Origin: Pseudomonas putida
Lineage (GTDB): Bacteria > Pseudomonadota > Gammaproteobacteria > Pseudomonadales > Pseudomonadaceae
Direction: 5' to 3'
Assembly: GCF_028682175.1 (NCBI RefSeq)
Contig: NZ_JANHKS010000025.1
Span: 22,610 to 86,609 of the forward strand
Length of the DNA stretch: 64,000 nt
In this document: positions 8,778 to 17,236 of the stretch, piece by piece
How the letters are laid out: every line of letters begins with the position of its first letter
Position numbering within the stretch: position 1 is the first letter of the stretch
Program-made: the position numbers and the translations under genes
Notes under the pieces: model-generated
What the model was told of the DNA's origin: nothing
The model's input: the letters and a program-made list of their open reading frames with translations, nothing else
Databases searched by the model: none

Positions 8778-9101
8778 TTATTTCTTCGGCACGGTGGTGA
8801 CGTTGTCCCACTCGGTAATCAGCGCTTTCTTGTTCTTGCGGTCGTACAGGCACAACTCGGTGCCGGTCTTGTTCTTCATGAACGCCTGCTTGTACTGGCC
8901 TTTGATCAACAGCGCGTTGTACCCGACGCTGTCATCGAACATCGCCGAGGCGCCTGCAGGCTTGGCGTTTTTCAGGGAACTGGCTGCCACGCAACTGTCG
9001 ACCAGGGTCTTGTCGAAGGCTTTCCAGGCTTCGTCGCTCGAGGCGCTGGCCTGGCCGGCAAAGGCGCCCAGGGCGAGCAGCAGCAGGGTGGTGGTCTTCA
9101 T
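8778..9101 (-). CDS. Small secreted protein, unknown function
   Basis: A 107-residue exported protein. A signal peptide with hydrophobic core TLLLLALGAFAG is cleaved near ASA. The mature part has two Cys (DSCVAASS and ELCLYDR), compatible with one periplasmic disulfide, and ends in a basic tail. The ATG at 9101 is chosen because GGAG lies 6 nt upstream; ATG 9113 has none. No named family recognised. The gene stands alone, with a REPIN downstream and the GNAT gene upstream in the same orientation. Confidence 0.65.
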   Translation of the reverse strand: MKTTTLLLLALGAFAGQASASSDEAWKAFDKTLVDSCVAASSLKNAKPAGASAMFDDSVGYNALLIKGQYKQAFMKNKTGTELCLYDRKNKKALITEWDNVTTVPKK

Positions 9102-9164
9102 GGCAATCTCCATCGTTGTCGTGCTCGTGTGAGCGGGGCAGGTATGACAGCGACTTGGACTGGC

Positions 9165-9626
9165 TCAGCGGGGATCGAGTTCGCAACGTTGCACATAATG
9201 CATCCCTGCGCGCTCGTACAACTGCCGTGCGGCCAGGTTGCTCTCCATGACCTTGAGGTCGACCTGTCCTTCATGCCGCCCTGCAAAGGTCTCGAACACC
9301 TGATTCAACAAGGTTAGCCCAAGACCCCGGCGCCGGGCCCGGGGATGCACCACCAGGTTAAGGATGAAGGCGCTGGTCCAGCATTGCGCCACCGCTGCCA
9401 CGCCCTGCGGATCGTGAACGACGAAGCATAGCGCTCGATCGAATTCCGGATCACCTTCGAAATTGTGCAGCCATGTGTCGAAGTCGGCCACCCGACCGCC
9501 TCCGTGCTCCATGCCCAGGGTGAGCAACTGGTGAACGGCGCGGGCGTTGTCGGCGCTGAAGGCCACTCGCTCAAGGCCCAGCGGCCAGCGGACGGCGGGG
9601 ACGGGATGCGCAAGGTCGCGACGCAT
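9165..9626 (-). CDS. GNAT-family N-acetyltransferase
   Basis: About 153 residues forming one GNAT fold. The acetyl-CoA-binding motif A is clear (NLVVHPRARRRGLGLTLL), followed by a C-terminal strand-helix ending ARQLYERAGMHYV. Substrate unknown. The start is uncertain: ATG 9626 lacks a ribosome site, while a longer frame from 9713 would overlap cheV by 46 nt. An ATT codon at 9659 sits 6 nt after GAGG. Probably translated from the cheV transcript. Confidence 0.75.
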   Translation of the reverse strand: MRRDLAHPVPAVRWPLGLERVAFSADNARAVHQLLTLGMEHGGGRVADFDTWLHNFEGDPEFDRALCFVVHDPQGVAAVAQCWTSAFILNLVVHPRARRRGLGLTLLNQVFETFAGRHEGQVDLKVMESNLAARQLYERAGMHYVQRCELDPR

Positions 9627-9667
9627 CAGCCAGTAATGACTCGTGGATGCGTCGTGAATGCCAGGCC

Positions 9668-10564
9668 TCAGATGCCCTGGGCCTCGACTGTGCGTGCGGC
9701 TTCGATCAAGCATCGCGTGAGCTCAGGGGAGGAGAACTTGGTCAGTACGGCGTTGGCGCCAGCGGCCTTGGCCTTTTCGGCGTTCATCGCGCTGTCCAGT
9801 GAAGTGTGCAACAGGACATACAGCTGCTGGAAGTCCGGCGTCTCGCGCAGGGTGCGGGTGAAGGCGTAACCGTCCATTTCCGACATCTCGATATCAGACA
9901 CCACCACGTTGATCTGCTGTGCGGTGCCTTGCAGATCCAGCAGATGATCAATGGCCTCGCGGGCGCTGCGTGCCGTGTGGCATTCGATGCCCAGGTTGCG
10001 CAGGGTCAGCACCGATTGCTGCAGCGCCACCTGGCTGTCGTCGACGATCAGGATGCGTGCCTTGTTCAGCACTTCCACTTCTTCGGGGCTGAGTTCCGTG
10101 GGCTCCGGCGCCACCTGCATGGGCGCGATGCCGTGGATGACCTTCTCGATGTCCAGCACCTGAACCAGCGTGCCATCGACCTGGGTCACACCGGTGATGA
10201 ACGATTTGTTGCCCGAGCCGTACGGCGGCGGGCGGATGTCGGTGGTCATGCAGTGCACGATCTTGCTGACCGCCTGAACATGCAGGCCCTGCTTGGAGCG
10301 GCTGACGTCAGTGACGATCAGGCAGCCACCATCGGGGTCGAGCAGCGGGCGCTCGCCGATGGCACGGCTAAGGTCGATCACCGACAACGAGTTGCCCCGC
10401 AAGGTGGCCACGCCTTTGACGTGAGGGTGCGATTCGGGCAAGCGTGTCAGGGGAGGGCAGGGGATGATTTCACTGACCTTGAGCAGGTTGATCGCCATCA
10501 GCTTTCCGCTGCGTAACGTGAACAGCAGAAGCGAAAGTGAATCTGCACGGACGTTTTTGGACAT
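9668..10564 (-). CDS. Chemotaxis protein CheV (CheW-like plus receiver)
   Basis: A 298-residue cytoplasmic coupling protein linking chemoreceptors and CheA. Residues 10-155 are a CheW-like domain (LLLFTLRSGKLMAINLLKVSEII). Residues 175-298 are a response-regulator receiver with the phospho-acceptor Asp in VVVSDIEMSEMDGYAF, the switch Ser/Thr in LLHTSLD and the Lys in LTKFSSPEL. Start ATG 10564 has AAGG at 5-nt spacing. Pseudomonas carries several cheV paralogues, so the exact one is not assigned. No other chemotaxis gene is adjacent. Confidence 0.9.
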   Translation of the reverse strand: MSKNVRADSLSLLLFTLRSGKLMAINLLKVSEIIPCPPLTRLPESHPHVKGVATLRGNSLSVIDLSRAIGERPLLDPDGGCLIVTDVSRSKQGLHVQAVSKIVHCMTTDIRPPPYGSGNKSFITGVTQVDGTLVQVLDIEKVIHGIAPMQVAPEPTELSPEEVEVLNKARILIVDDSQVALQQSVLTLRNLGIECHTARSAREAIDHLLDLQGTAQQINVVVSDIEMSEMDGYAFTRTLRETPDFQQLYVLLHTSLDSAMNAEKAKAAGANAVLTKFSSPELTRCLIEAARTVEAQGI

Positions 10565-10690
10565 ATGAACCTTCTGTGATGCGGTGTCTGGCTGGCGCAT
10601 CGGGAGGTGCGTACAGCTGTCGATACAGGTTTATCGACCCCGTGCCTGCAGGCTTTAGCTTATTGGCCCGACGGCATTCAGGGTGTGGTA

Positions 10691-10747
10691 GTCAAAAGAA
10701 CCTGTCAGAAGTCATTTTGACCAATAGATCAGGTTGGTCAAAATGAC
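10691..10747 (+). promoter_or_regulatory. Three NorR-like GT-N7-AC sites upstream of hmp
   Basis: GTCAAAAGAAC (10691-10701), GTCATTTTGAC (10711-10721) and GTCAAAATGAC (10737-10747) each fit the GT-N7-AC core of NorR enhancer sites. The last two also form a perfect inverted repeat with 14-bp arms and a 9-bp spacer (10711-10747). E. coli norVW likewise has three such sites. No NorR/FhpR gene is next to hmp here. Confidence 0.7.
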
Positions 10748-10787
10748 TATATATGTATATCTTATTGTTTTTAAAGGAAATAATATC

Positions 10788-10803
10788 TGGCACGCTTCCT
10801 GAT
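10788..10803 (+). promoter_or_regulatory. Candidate sigma-54 promoter of hmp
   Basis: TGGCACG-N4-CTGAT matches the -24 element perfectly. The -12 element reads GA instead of GC at the right GG-N10 spacing. It lies about 40 nt downstream of the NorR-like sites and 43 nt before the hmp start, as expected for NO-responsive activation by a NorR-type enhancer-binding protein. Confidence 0.6.
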
Positions 10804-10846
10804 ATGACTTGGTCAGTCCTTACTAACCGAGTCTCAGGAGTCAATC

Positions 10847-12028
10847 ATGTTGAATGCTTCGGATCGTGCCATCGTCAAATCCACTGTCCCGCTGCTGGAG
10901 AGTGGGGGTGAAGCGCTGACCACTCATTTCTACAAGAAGCTGCTCGACCGCTATCCGCAGGTGCGCCCGCTGTTCAACCAGGCGCACCAGGCCAGTGGCG
11001 ACCAGCCTCGCGCCCTGGCCAACGGCGTGCTGATGTACGCCCGTCACATCGACCAGCTCGAGCAACTGGGTGACCTGGTTGCCAAAATCATCAACAAGCA
11101 CGTCGCCCTACAGATTCTGCCGGAGCATTACCCACTGGTCGGCGAGTGCCTGCTCGAAGCGATCCGTGAGGTGCTGGGAGCCGACATCGCCACCGACGAA
11201 GTCATCAATGCCTGGGGCAGTGCCTACGGCCAACTGGCTGGCATCCTGATCGGTGCCGAGGAAGGCATCTACAAGGACAAGGAACTGGCCGCCGGCGGCT
11301 GGCGCGGGGCTCGCGAATTCAAGGTCGCGAAGAAGGTGCAGGAAAGCGCGGAAATCACTTCGTTCTACTTCGCTCCGGCCGATGGCCAGCCGATCCTGGA
11401 TTTCACACCCGGCCAGTACCTGGGCCTGCAACTGTTCGTGAACGGTGAGGAAATCCGTCGCAACTATTCGCTGTCGGCGCTTGCGGGCAACGGTCAGTAC
11501 CGCATCAGCGTGAAGCGTGAGCCTGGCGGCCGTGCGTCCAACTTCCTGCACGATAACCTCCAGGTAGGTGACAGCATCAATCTGTATCCACCTGCTGGCG
11601 ACTTCACGCTTTCCCACAGCGAAAAACCGCTGGTGCTGATCAGTGGCGGCGTCGGTATCACGCCGACCCTCGCGATGCTGCAGGCGGCTCTGGACACCCA
11701 GCGCCCGATCCACTTCATTCACTGCGCACGCAACGGGGCAGTCCATGCGTTCCGTGACCTGGTCGAGGAACTGGCCGGCAAGCATCCACAGCTCAAGCGC
11801 TTCTACTGCTACTCCGAGGATGACGGTGTCAGCCCGGCAGCCCATGCGGTTGGTTTGCTCGACCAGGCACGTCTTGAGCAGTGGCTGCCAGAGGACCGCG
11901 ATCTGGATGCCTACTTCCTGGGCCCGAAAGGTTTCATGGCGGCGATCAAGCGCCAGTTGAAGGCGGCAGGCGTACCGGACAAACAGGCCCGCTACGAGTT
12001 CTTCGGCCCGGCCTCTGCGTTGGAATAA
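10847..12028 (+). CDS. hmp: Flavohaemoprotein, nitric oxide dioxygenase
   Basis: A 393-residue cytosolic enzyme that converts NO with O2 and NAD(P)H to nitrate. Residues 1-140 are a globin domain with the proximal haem His in NKHVALQI (85). Residues 150-260 are an FAD domain with RRNYSLS. Residues 265-393 are an NAD domain with GGVGITP. Length matches the family (about 395). CAGGAG precedes the ATG. It is probably a single-gene unit; upstream sites indicate NorR/sigma-54 control by NO (inference). In several pseudomonads fhp is divergent from its regulator gene; here cheV takes that place. Confidence 0.97.
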   Translation: MLNASDRAIVKSTVPLLESGGEALTTHFYKKLLDRYPQVRPLFNQAHQASGDQPRALANGVLMYARHIDQLEQLGDLVAKIINKHVALQILPEHYPLVGECLLEAIREVLGADIATDEVINAWGSAYGQLAGILIGAEEGIYKDKELAAGGWRGAREFKVAKKVQESAEITSFYFAPADGQPILDFTPGQYLGLQLFVNGEEIRRNYSLSALAGNGQYRISVKREPGGRASNFLHDNLQVGDSINLYPPAGDFTLSHSEKPLVLISGGVGITPTLAMLQAALDTQRPIHFIHCARNGAVHAFRDLVEELAGKHPQLKRFYCYSEDDGVSPAAHAVGLLDQARLEQWLPEDRDLDAYFLGPKGFMAAIKRQLKAAGVPDKQARYEFFGPASALE

Positions 12029-12064
12029 TGCGAACCTGGGGTTCGCCCCGGTGCGACAAATAGA

Positions 12065-12144
12065 CGCACGTTTCTATATATAAGGAAGAGGTGCGGCGTT
12101 GTGTCCCTGCGGCATGGTGTCGCACGCTTCTATATATAAGGAAG
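12065..12144. repeat. Pair of 24-bp direct repeats with AT-rich core
   Basis: CGCACGTTTCTATATATAAG at 12065, continuing to 12088, recurs at 12121-12144 with one mismatch, 56 bp later. The core reads CTTCTATATATAAGGAAG in the second copy and is a partial palindrome. It lies between hmp and dsbB; role unknown. The rest of the 12029-12330 gap holds no gene I can see. Confidence 0.7.
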
Positions 12145-12330
12145 GAAAGGGGTTTGGTGTCGGTCGATTGTTACCGATTTGCTTAATGTTCGGCTAATGC
12201 CACTGTGTTCACCATCTGCACCGGCGTGCGCCCGCGACGATGGTAGAATTGCCGGCTTTCCGGGCAACCGGGGCACGCGATAACGCAGATCTGCCGATCT
12301 GGATGGACACCAAATGCAAAGGGCATGGGA

Positions 12331-12840
12331 ATGACTGACGAGATGTTTTACCTGCGACGCGAAAAACAGTTTCTGGTCCTGCTGGGCATCATCTGCCTGG
12401 CATTGATCGGCGGGGCGCTGTACATGCAGGTCGTACTGGGCGAGGCGCCGTGCCCGCTGTGCATCCTGCAACGCTACGCCTTGTTGTTCATCGCCGTGTT
12501 CGCCTTTATCGGCGCCGCGATGCCGGGACGCCTGAGCCTGACGGTCTGCGAGGCACTGGTGACCTTGAGCGCGGTGGGCGGGATTGTTGCAGCGGGGCGT
12601 CATGTCTGGATCCAGACCCACCCCACCGAGAGTTGCGGAATCGATGTGCTGCAGCCGATCGTCGATGGCCTGCCGCTGGCCTCCTGGTTCCCCCTGGGGT
12701 TCCAGGTCGGTGGTTTCTGCGAGACGCCATATCCGCCAGTTCTCGGACTTTCGCTGGCGCAATGGGCACTGATCGCTTTCGTTCTCACCGTAATTCTGGT
12801 ACCAGCGGGCATCATCCGCAACCGGATGAAAGCACGCTGA
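12331..12840 (+). CDS. dsbB: Disulfide bond formation protein B
   Basis: A 169-residue inner-membrane protein with four membrane segments that reoxidises periplasmic DsbA and passes electrons to ubiquinone. The first periplasmic loop has the CPLC pair; from the ATG at 12331 these are Cys41 and Cys44, the same numbers as in E. coli DsbB, which supports this start over ATG 12325. The second loop pair is C102 (ESCGID) and C129 (GGFCETP). It lies directly upstream of the quinol oxidase operon; the two are linked only through the quinone pool. Confidence 0.93.
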   Translation: MTDEMFYLRREKQFLVLLGIICLALIGGALYMQVVLGEAPCPLCILQRYALLFIAVFAFIGAAMPGRLSLTVCEALVTLSAVGGIVAAGRHVWIQTHPTESCGIDVLQPIVDGLPLASWFPLGFQVGGFCETPYPPVLGLSLAQWALIAFVLTVILVPAGIIRNRMKAR

Positions 12841-13308
12841 TTACAGAAGCTTGCGTAAAAAATCGCCTCGAATTCCTCAAGAAATTTGAGGCCTTTACGA
12901 CAAAATTGGGTGCGACATATGAGCGCATTCTTACAGAATGGGAAATTAACTGTTGCGCAATAACTCATAGTCAATAAAACTTTACGTATCTACAATCGCC
13001 CCCACTTAACGCCCCTCCGCCCCTGGCGGTCGCGTAAATCGAGGTCAGAAAGCGTTTTTACGCCTTTGTAGACGCCGTTTGGATGGCCTCATGCGTAAAG
13101 TTCTGAATGTCTGCGCCAAGGGATTTGGTCCGCAAAGGCAGTTGCCACCATTCGAATAAGAAACCACAGCAAAACCGGAATTGTTACGAGGCCACAAGCT
13201 TCCTGACAGGCCCCTGTTCAATCCAAGAATTTGCCAGCACCTGGCAGGGTGAAGTGTTGGCGGTCGAAACCCAACTGCGATGCGAAAGCTGCTTTTAGAG
13301 GTCGTGAG
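12841..13308 (+). promoter_or_regulatory. Long upstream region of cyo with six CGTAAA hexamers
   Basis: 468 bases with no gene. CGTAAA or its complement TTTACG occurs at 12854, 12894, 12981, 13033, 13057 and 13094. Four of the six extend to GCGTAAA. An inverted repeat CCTCAA-N5-TTGAGG lies at 12875-12891. This clustering is far above chance for one hexamer and marks a candidate operator region for the quinol oxidase operon. No clear ANR box (TTGAT-N4-ATCAA) is visible. Confidence 0.5.
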
Positions 13309-14244
13309 ATGAGTAAAAAAAGGTACCCCAGATTGTTTGGCTTCTTGGCCCTTTTCAGCATGCTCCTGCTCAGCGGGTGCGATTACACCTTGCTGGATCC
13401 CAAGGGCCACATTGGCATGCAAGAGCGTGATCTGATCATCACCGCAACTCTGCTCATGCTGCTGGTGGTGGTGCCGGTCATCTTCATGACCATCATCTTC
13501 GCCTGGAAATACCGCGCCTCGAACAAGAGCGCTACCTACACCCCTGACTGGGCCCATTCGACCAAGATCGAACTGGTTGTCTGGCTGGTGCCCCTGGCCA
13601 TCATCATCGTGCTGGGCTACATCACCTACAAGTCGACCCACGCGCTGGACCCATACCGTCCGCTCGAATCCGACGTCAAGCCTGTGACCATCGAAGTGGT
13701 CGCGCTGGACTGGAAGTGGCTGTTCATCTACCCGGAACAGGGTATCGCCACCGTCAACAAGATCGTTTTCCCGGCCCACACGCCGATCAATTTCCGCATC
13801 ACCTCTGATTCGGTCATGAACTCGTTCTTCATCCCTGCACTGGGTGGCCAGATCTACGCGATGGCCGGCATGCAGACCAAACTGCACCTGATCGCCAACG
13901 AAAACGGCGAGTTCGACGGTATCTCCGCCAACTACAGCGGCGCAGGCTTCACCGGCATGAAGTTCAAGGCAACTGCTACCGATCAGGCTGGTTTCGACGC
14001 CTGGGTTGCCGAAGTCAAGAATTCTCCGAAACAACTGGCAACCGACGAATACACCGCTCTGGCCAAGCCTAGCGAACGTAACCCGGTTGAACTCTACTCC
14101 ACGGTCACTCCGAACCTGTTCCAGATCATCATCGACAAGTATGAAGGTATGAAGCCGGGCAAGATTGTCCACGAGAAGAAAGAAGTGGCCGGTATGGAAG
14201 GGATGGACATGGGCAAGAATTCAGCTGCGCAGGCAGAGGAGTAA
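13309..14244 (+). CDS. cyoA: Cytochrome bo3 ubiquinol oxidase subunit II
   Basis: A 311-residue lipoprotein subunit of the proton-pumping terminal oxidase. A signal sequence with lipobox LLLSGC is followed by two membrane segments, then a periplasmic cupredoxin domain lacking Cu-A ligands as is normal for quinol oxidases (DWKWLFIYPEQGIATVN). The C-terminus is Met-rich (GMEGMDMGKN). The start ATG 13309 follows AGAGGTCGTGAG; an upstream frame from 13231 lacks signal-peptide character. First gene of cyoABCDE, 3 nt before cyoB. Confidence 0.97.
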   Translation: MSKKRYPRLFGFLALFSMLLLSGCDYTLLDPKGHIGMQERDLIITATLLMLLVVVPVIFMTIIFAWKYRASNKSATYTPDWAHSTKIELVVWLVPLAIIIVLGYITYKSTHALDPYRPLESDVKPVTIEVVALDWKWLFIYPEQGIATVNKIVFPAHTPINFRITSDSVMNSFFIPALGGQIYAMAGMQTKLHLIANENGEFDGISANYSGAGFTGMKFKATATDQAGFDAWVAEVKNSPKQLATDEYTALAKPSERNPVELYSTVTPNLFQIIIDKYEGMKPGKIVHEKKEVAGMEGMDMGKNSAAQAEE

Positions 14245-14247
14245 ACG

Positions 14248-16263
14248 ATGTTTGGTAAATTAAGTCTGGACGCGATTCCGTTCCACGAACCGATAGTCAT
14301 GATCACGCTCGCCATGATCGCTATCGGTGGCGCGGCGGTTTTCGGTCTGATCACGTATTTCAAGAAGTGGACCTACCTGTGGACCGAGTGGCTGACGTCG
14401 GTCGACCACAAGAAAATCGGCGTGATGTACATCATCATCGCCATGGTCATGCTGCTGCGCGGCTTTGCCGACGCCATCATGATGCGTTCCCAGCTGGCCC
14501 TGGCCACCGAGGGTTCGCCTGGCTACCTGCCGCCTGAACACTATGACCAGATCTTCACCGCTCACGGTGTGATCATGATCATCTTCATGGCGATGCCGTT
14601 CTTCACAGGTCTCATGAACATCGTTCTGCCTCTGCAGATCGGCGCTCGCGACGTTGCCTTCCCGTTCCTGAACTCCCTGTCCCTGTACCTGCTGATCTCC
14701 GGCGTGGTTCTGGTGAACGTGTCCCTGGGCGTCGGCGAATTCGCACGTACCGGTTGGGTTGCCTATCCGCCGCTGTCTGAACTGGGCTACAGCCCGGGCG
14801 TGGGTGTGGACTACTACATCTGGGCACTGCAGCTGTCGGGTCTTGGTACGACACTGACGGGCGTCAACTTCCTGGTTACCGTCCTGAAGATGCGCACCCC
14901 TGGCATGAAACTGATGGACATGCCGATCTTCACCTGGACCTGCACCTGGGCCAACGTCCTGATCGTGGCTTCGTTCCCGATCCTGACCGGCACCCTGGCG
15001 TTCCTGACCCTCGACCGTTACCTGGACTTCCACATCTTCACGAACGAATTGGGTGGTAACCCGATGATGTACGTGAACCTGTTCTGGGCATGGGGTCACC
15101 CTGAGGTTTACATCCTGATTCTGCCGGCGTTCGGTGTCTTCTCCGAAGTCATCTCGACCTTCACCGGCAAGCGTCTGTTCGGCCATCACTCGATGATCTA
15201 CGCTTCCGGCGCGATCTCGGTACTGGGCTTCATGGTCTGGCTGCACCACTTCTTCACCATGGGTTCGGGCGCCAGCGTCAACGCCTTCTTCGGTCTGGCG
15301 ACGATGCTGATCTCCATCCCGACGGGTGTGAAGCTGTTCAACTGGCTGTTCACGATCTACCAGGGCCGTCTGCGCTTCACCGCGCCAGTACTGTGGACCC
15401 TGGGCTTCATGATTACCTTCTCCATCGGTGGTATGACTGGCGTTCTGCTGGCTATCCCGGGTGCCGACTTCGTTCTGCACAACAGCCTGTTCGTGATCGC
15501 GCACTTCCATAACGTGATCATCGGTGGTGCCGTATTCGGTTACATCGCAGGTTTCGCGTTCTGGTTCCCTAAAGCGTTCGGCTTCAAGCTGAACGAGAAG
15601 TGGGGCAAGGCAGCGTTCTGGTTCTGGATCTCGGGCTTCTACGTGGCATTCATGCCGCTGTACGCACTGGGCTTCATGGGCATGACCCGTCGTCTGAACA
15701 CCACTGACAACCCGGACTGGACTCCGTACCTGCACGTAGCCTTCTGGGGCGCGGCACTGATCATGGTCGGTATCGCCTGCCAGCTGATCCAGATCTACGT
15801 GAGTATCCGTGACCGCGAGCAGAACCGCGACCTGACCGGCGACCCATGGAATGGCCACACCCTGGAGTGGTCCACTTCTTCGCCACCGCCGTTCTACAAC
15901 TTCGCCGAACTGCCGAAGGCAGGCGAGATCGACGCGTTCTACGCAGCCAAGCGTGATGGCGAGGCGTACAAGGTTCCGGCCAAGTACTCCGACATCCACA
16001 TGCCGAACAACACCGCGACCGGTCTGGTCATGGGTGCTCTGCTGACCGTATTCGGCTTCGCAATGATCTGGCACATCTTCTGGCTGGCTGGTGCGAGCCT
16101 GGTAGGTACCATCGTCTACTTCGTCATCCACGCTGCACGTGACGATCAGGGCTACATGGTTCCTGCTGCTGAAGTGGCCCGCATCGAAGGCGAGCAACAC
16201 AAGATCCTGGCCTCGGTTCGCGCCCAGGCAAACTCTCCTGTCAACAAGCTGGAGCAGGCATAA
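14248..16263 (+). CDS. cyoB: Cytochrome bo3 ubiquinol oxidase subunit I
   Basis: The 671-residue catalytic subunit in the inner membrane binds low-spin haem b and the haem o3-CuB centre, where O2 is reduced. HPEVYILILPAFGVFSEV (His cross-linked to Tyr, CuB ligand), LHHFFTMG and the haem-ligand HFH in FVIAHFHNVIIGG are all present. Length is close to that of E. coli (663). Codon choice is strongly biased toward C/T endings typical of highly expressed genes. Gaps of 3 nt on both sides mark an operon. Confidence 0.98.
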   Translation: MFGKLSLDAIPFHEPIVMITLAMIAIGGAAVFGLITYFKKWTYLWTEWLTSVDHKKIGVMYIIIAMVMLLRGFADAIMMRSQLALATEGSPGYLPPEHYDQIFTAHGVIMIIFMAMPFFTGLMNIVLPLQIGARDVAFPFLNSLSLYLLISGVVLVNVSLGVGEFARTGWVAYPPLSELGYSPGVGVDYYIWALQLSGLGTTLTGVNFLVTVLKMRTPGMKLMDMPIFTWTCTWANVLIVASFPILTGTLAFLTLDRYLDFHIFTNELGGNPMMYVNLFWAWGHPEVYILILPAFGVFSEVISTFTGKRLFGHHSMIYASGAISVLGFMVWLHHFFTMGSGASVNAFFGLATMLISIPTGVKLFNWLFTIYQGRLRFTAPVLWTLGFMITFSIGGMTGVLLAIPGADFVLHNSLFVIAHFHNVIIGGAVFGYIAGFAFWFPKAFGFKLNEKWGKAAFWFWISGFYVAFMPLYALGFMGMTRRLNTTDNPDWTPYLHVAFWGAALIMVGIACQLIQIYVSIRDREQNRDLTGDPWNGHTLEWSTSSPPPFYNFAELPKAGEIDAFYAAKRDGEAYKVPAKYSDIHMPNNTATGLVMGALLTVFGFAMIWHIFWLAGASLVGTIVYFVIHAARDDQGYMVPAAEVARIEGEQHKILASVRAQANSPVNKLEQA

Positions 16264-16266
16264 ACA

Positions 16267-16893
16267 ATGTCCAACTTAGTATTTGATGGGGCGAAAGGTC
16301 ACGATCACGATCATGACCACGCCCATGATCACCACGATGCCGGCGAGATGAAGATCTACGGCTTCTGGATCTACCTGATGACCGACTGCATCCTGTTTGC
16401 GTCGATCTTCGCAATCTATGCAGTACTGGTTAACAACGTCGCCGGTGGTCCTTCGGGCCACGACATCTTCGAGCTGCCATACGTGCTGGGCGAAACCGCC
16501 TGCCTGTTGCTCAGCTCGATCACCTACGGCTTCGCCATGCTGGCGATGCACAAGGGCAACAAAGGCGGCGTTCTGGGCTGGTTGTTCGTGACCTTCCTGT
16601 TCGGCCTGGGCTTCATCGGGATGGAAATCAACGAATTCCACCTGCTGATCTCCGAAGGCTACGGCCCTAACCGCAGCGGCTTCCTGTCGGCGTTCTTCAC
16701 GCTGGTCGGTACCCACGGTCTGCACGTGACCAGCGGTCTGATCTGGATGGCGATCCTGATGTATCAGGTTTCGAAAAACGGCCTGACTTCGACCAACCAG
16801 ACCCGCCTGAGCATGCTCAGCCTGTTCTGGCACTTCCTGGACGTGGTCTGGATCTGCGTGTTCACCGTTGTCTACCTGATGGGGACCATTTAA
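16267..16893 (+). CDS. cyoC: Cytochrome bo3 ubiquinol oxidase subunit III
   Basis: A 208-residue inner-membrane subunit with five membrane segments that supports assembly and stability of subunit I. The N-terminus carries a histidine/aspartate-rich tail (GHDHDHDHAHDHHD, residues 11-24), a milder form of which also exists in E. coli CyoC. Family motifs include GFIGMEINEFHLL and THGLHVTSGLIW near the end. It abuts cyoD with no gap. Confidence 0.97.
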   Translation: MSNLVFDGAKGHDHDHDHAHDHHDAGEMKIYGFWIYLMTDCILFASIFAIYAVLVNNVAGGPSGHDIFELPYVLGETACLLLSSITYGFAMLAMHKGNKGGVLGWLFVTFLFGLGFIGMEINEFHLLISEGYGPNRSGFLSAFFTLVGTHGLHVTSGLIWMAILMYQVSKNGLTSTNQTRLSMLSLFWHFLDVVWICVFTVVYLMGTI

Positions 16894-17226
16894 ATGGCTA
16901 ATTCGCATCACTCCCATGACGATTCCAGCCACGGCAGCTTCAAGTCGTACATGGTCGGTTTCGTACTGTCGATCATCCTGACCGCGATTCCTTTCGGTCT
17001 GGTGATGTTCCCGACCATCTCGAAAGTCGCCACCCTGTGGGTCGTGCTGATCTTCGCAGTCGTGCAGGTTCTGGTTCACCTGGTGTACTTCCTGCACCTG
17101 GACCGCTCGGTAGCACAGCGCAACAACGTGATCACCTTCGCGTTCGCCTCGCTGGTTATCCTCCTGCTGGTCGGCCTGTCCGTCTGGATCATGTTCAGCA
17201 TTCACACCGTCATGATGGCGAAGTGA
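16894..17226 (+). CDS. cyoD: Cytochrome bo3 ubiquinol oxidase subunit IV
   Basis: A 110-residue inner-membrane protein with three membrane segments, which assists CuB binding and assembly of subunit I. The His-rich start (MANSHHSHDDSSHGS) and the motif VQVLVHLVYFLHLD are characteristic of CyoD. It starts immediately after the cyoC stop and is followed by cyoE after 10 nt. Confidence 0.96.
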   Translation: MANSHHSHDDSSHGSFKSYMVGFVLSIILTAIPFGLVMFPTISKVATLWVVLIFAVVQVLVHLVYFLHLDRSVAQRNNVITFAFASLVILLLVGLSVWIMFSIHTVMMAK

Positions 17227-17236
17227 GGAAAACCTG

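Noticed and set aside
10716..10732. ANR/FNR-type box (TTGAC...ATCAG) in the hmp upstream region
   Set aside because: Half-site spacing is 6 instead of 4 and the second half is poor; the NorR-like reading explains the bases better.
14260..16200. 646-codon open frame antisense to cyoB
   Set aside because: An artefact of strong codon bias in cyoB; His/Gln/Arg-rich translation and no family.
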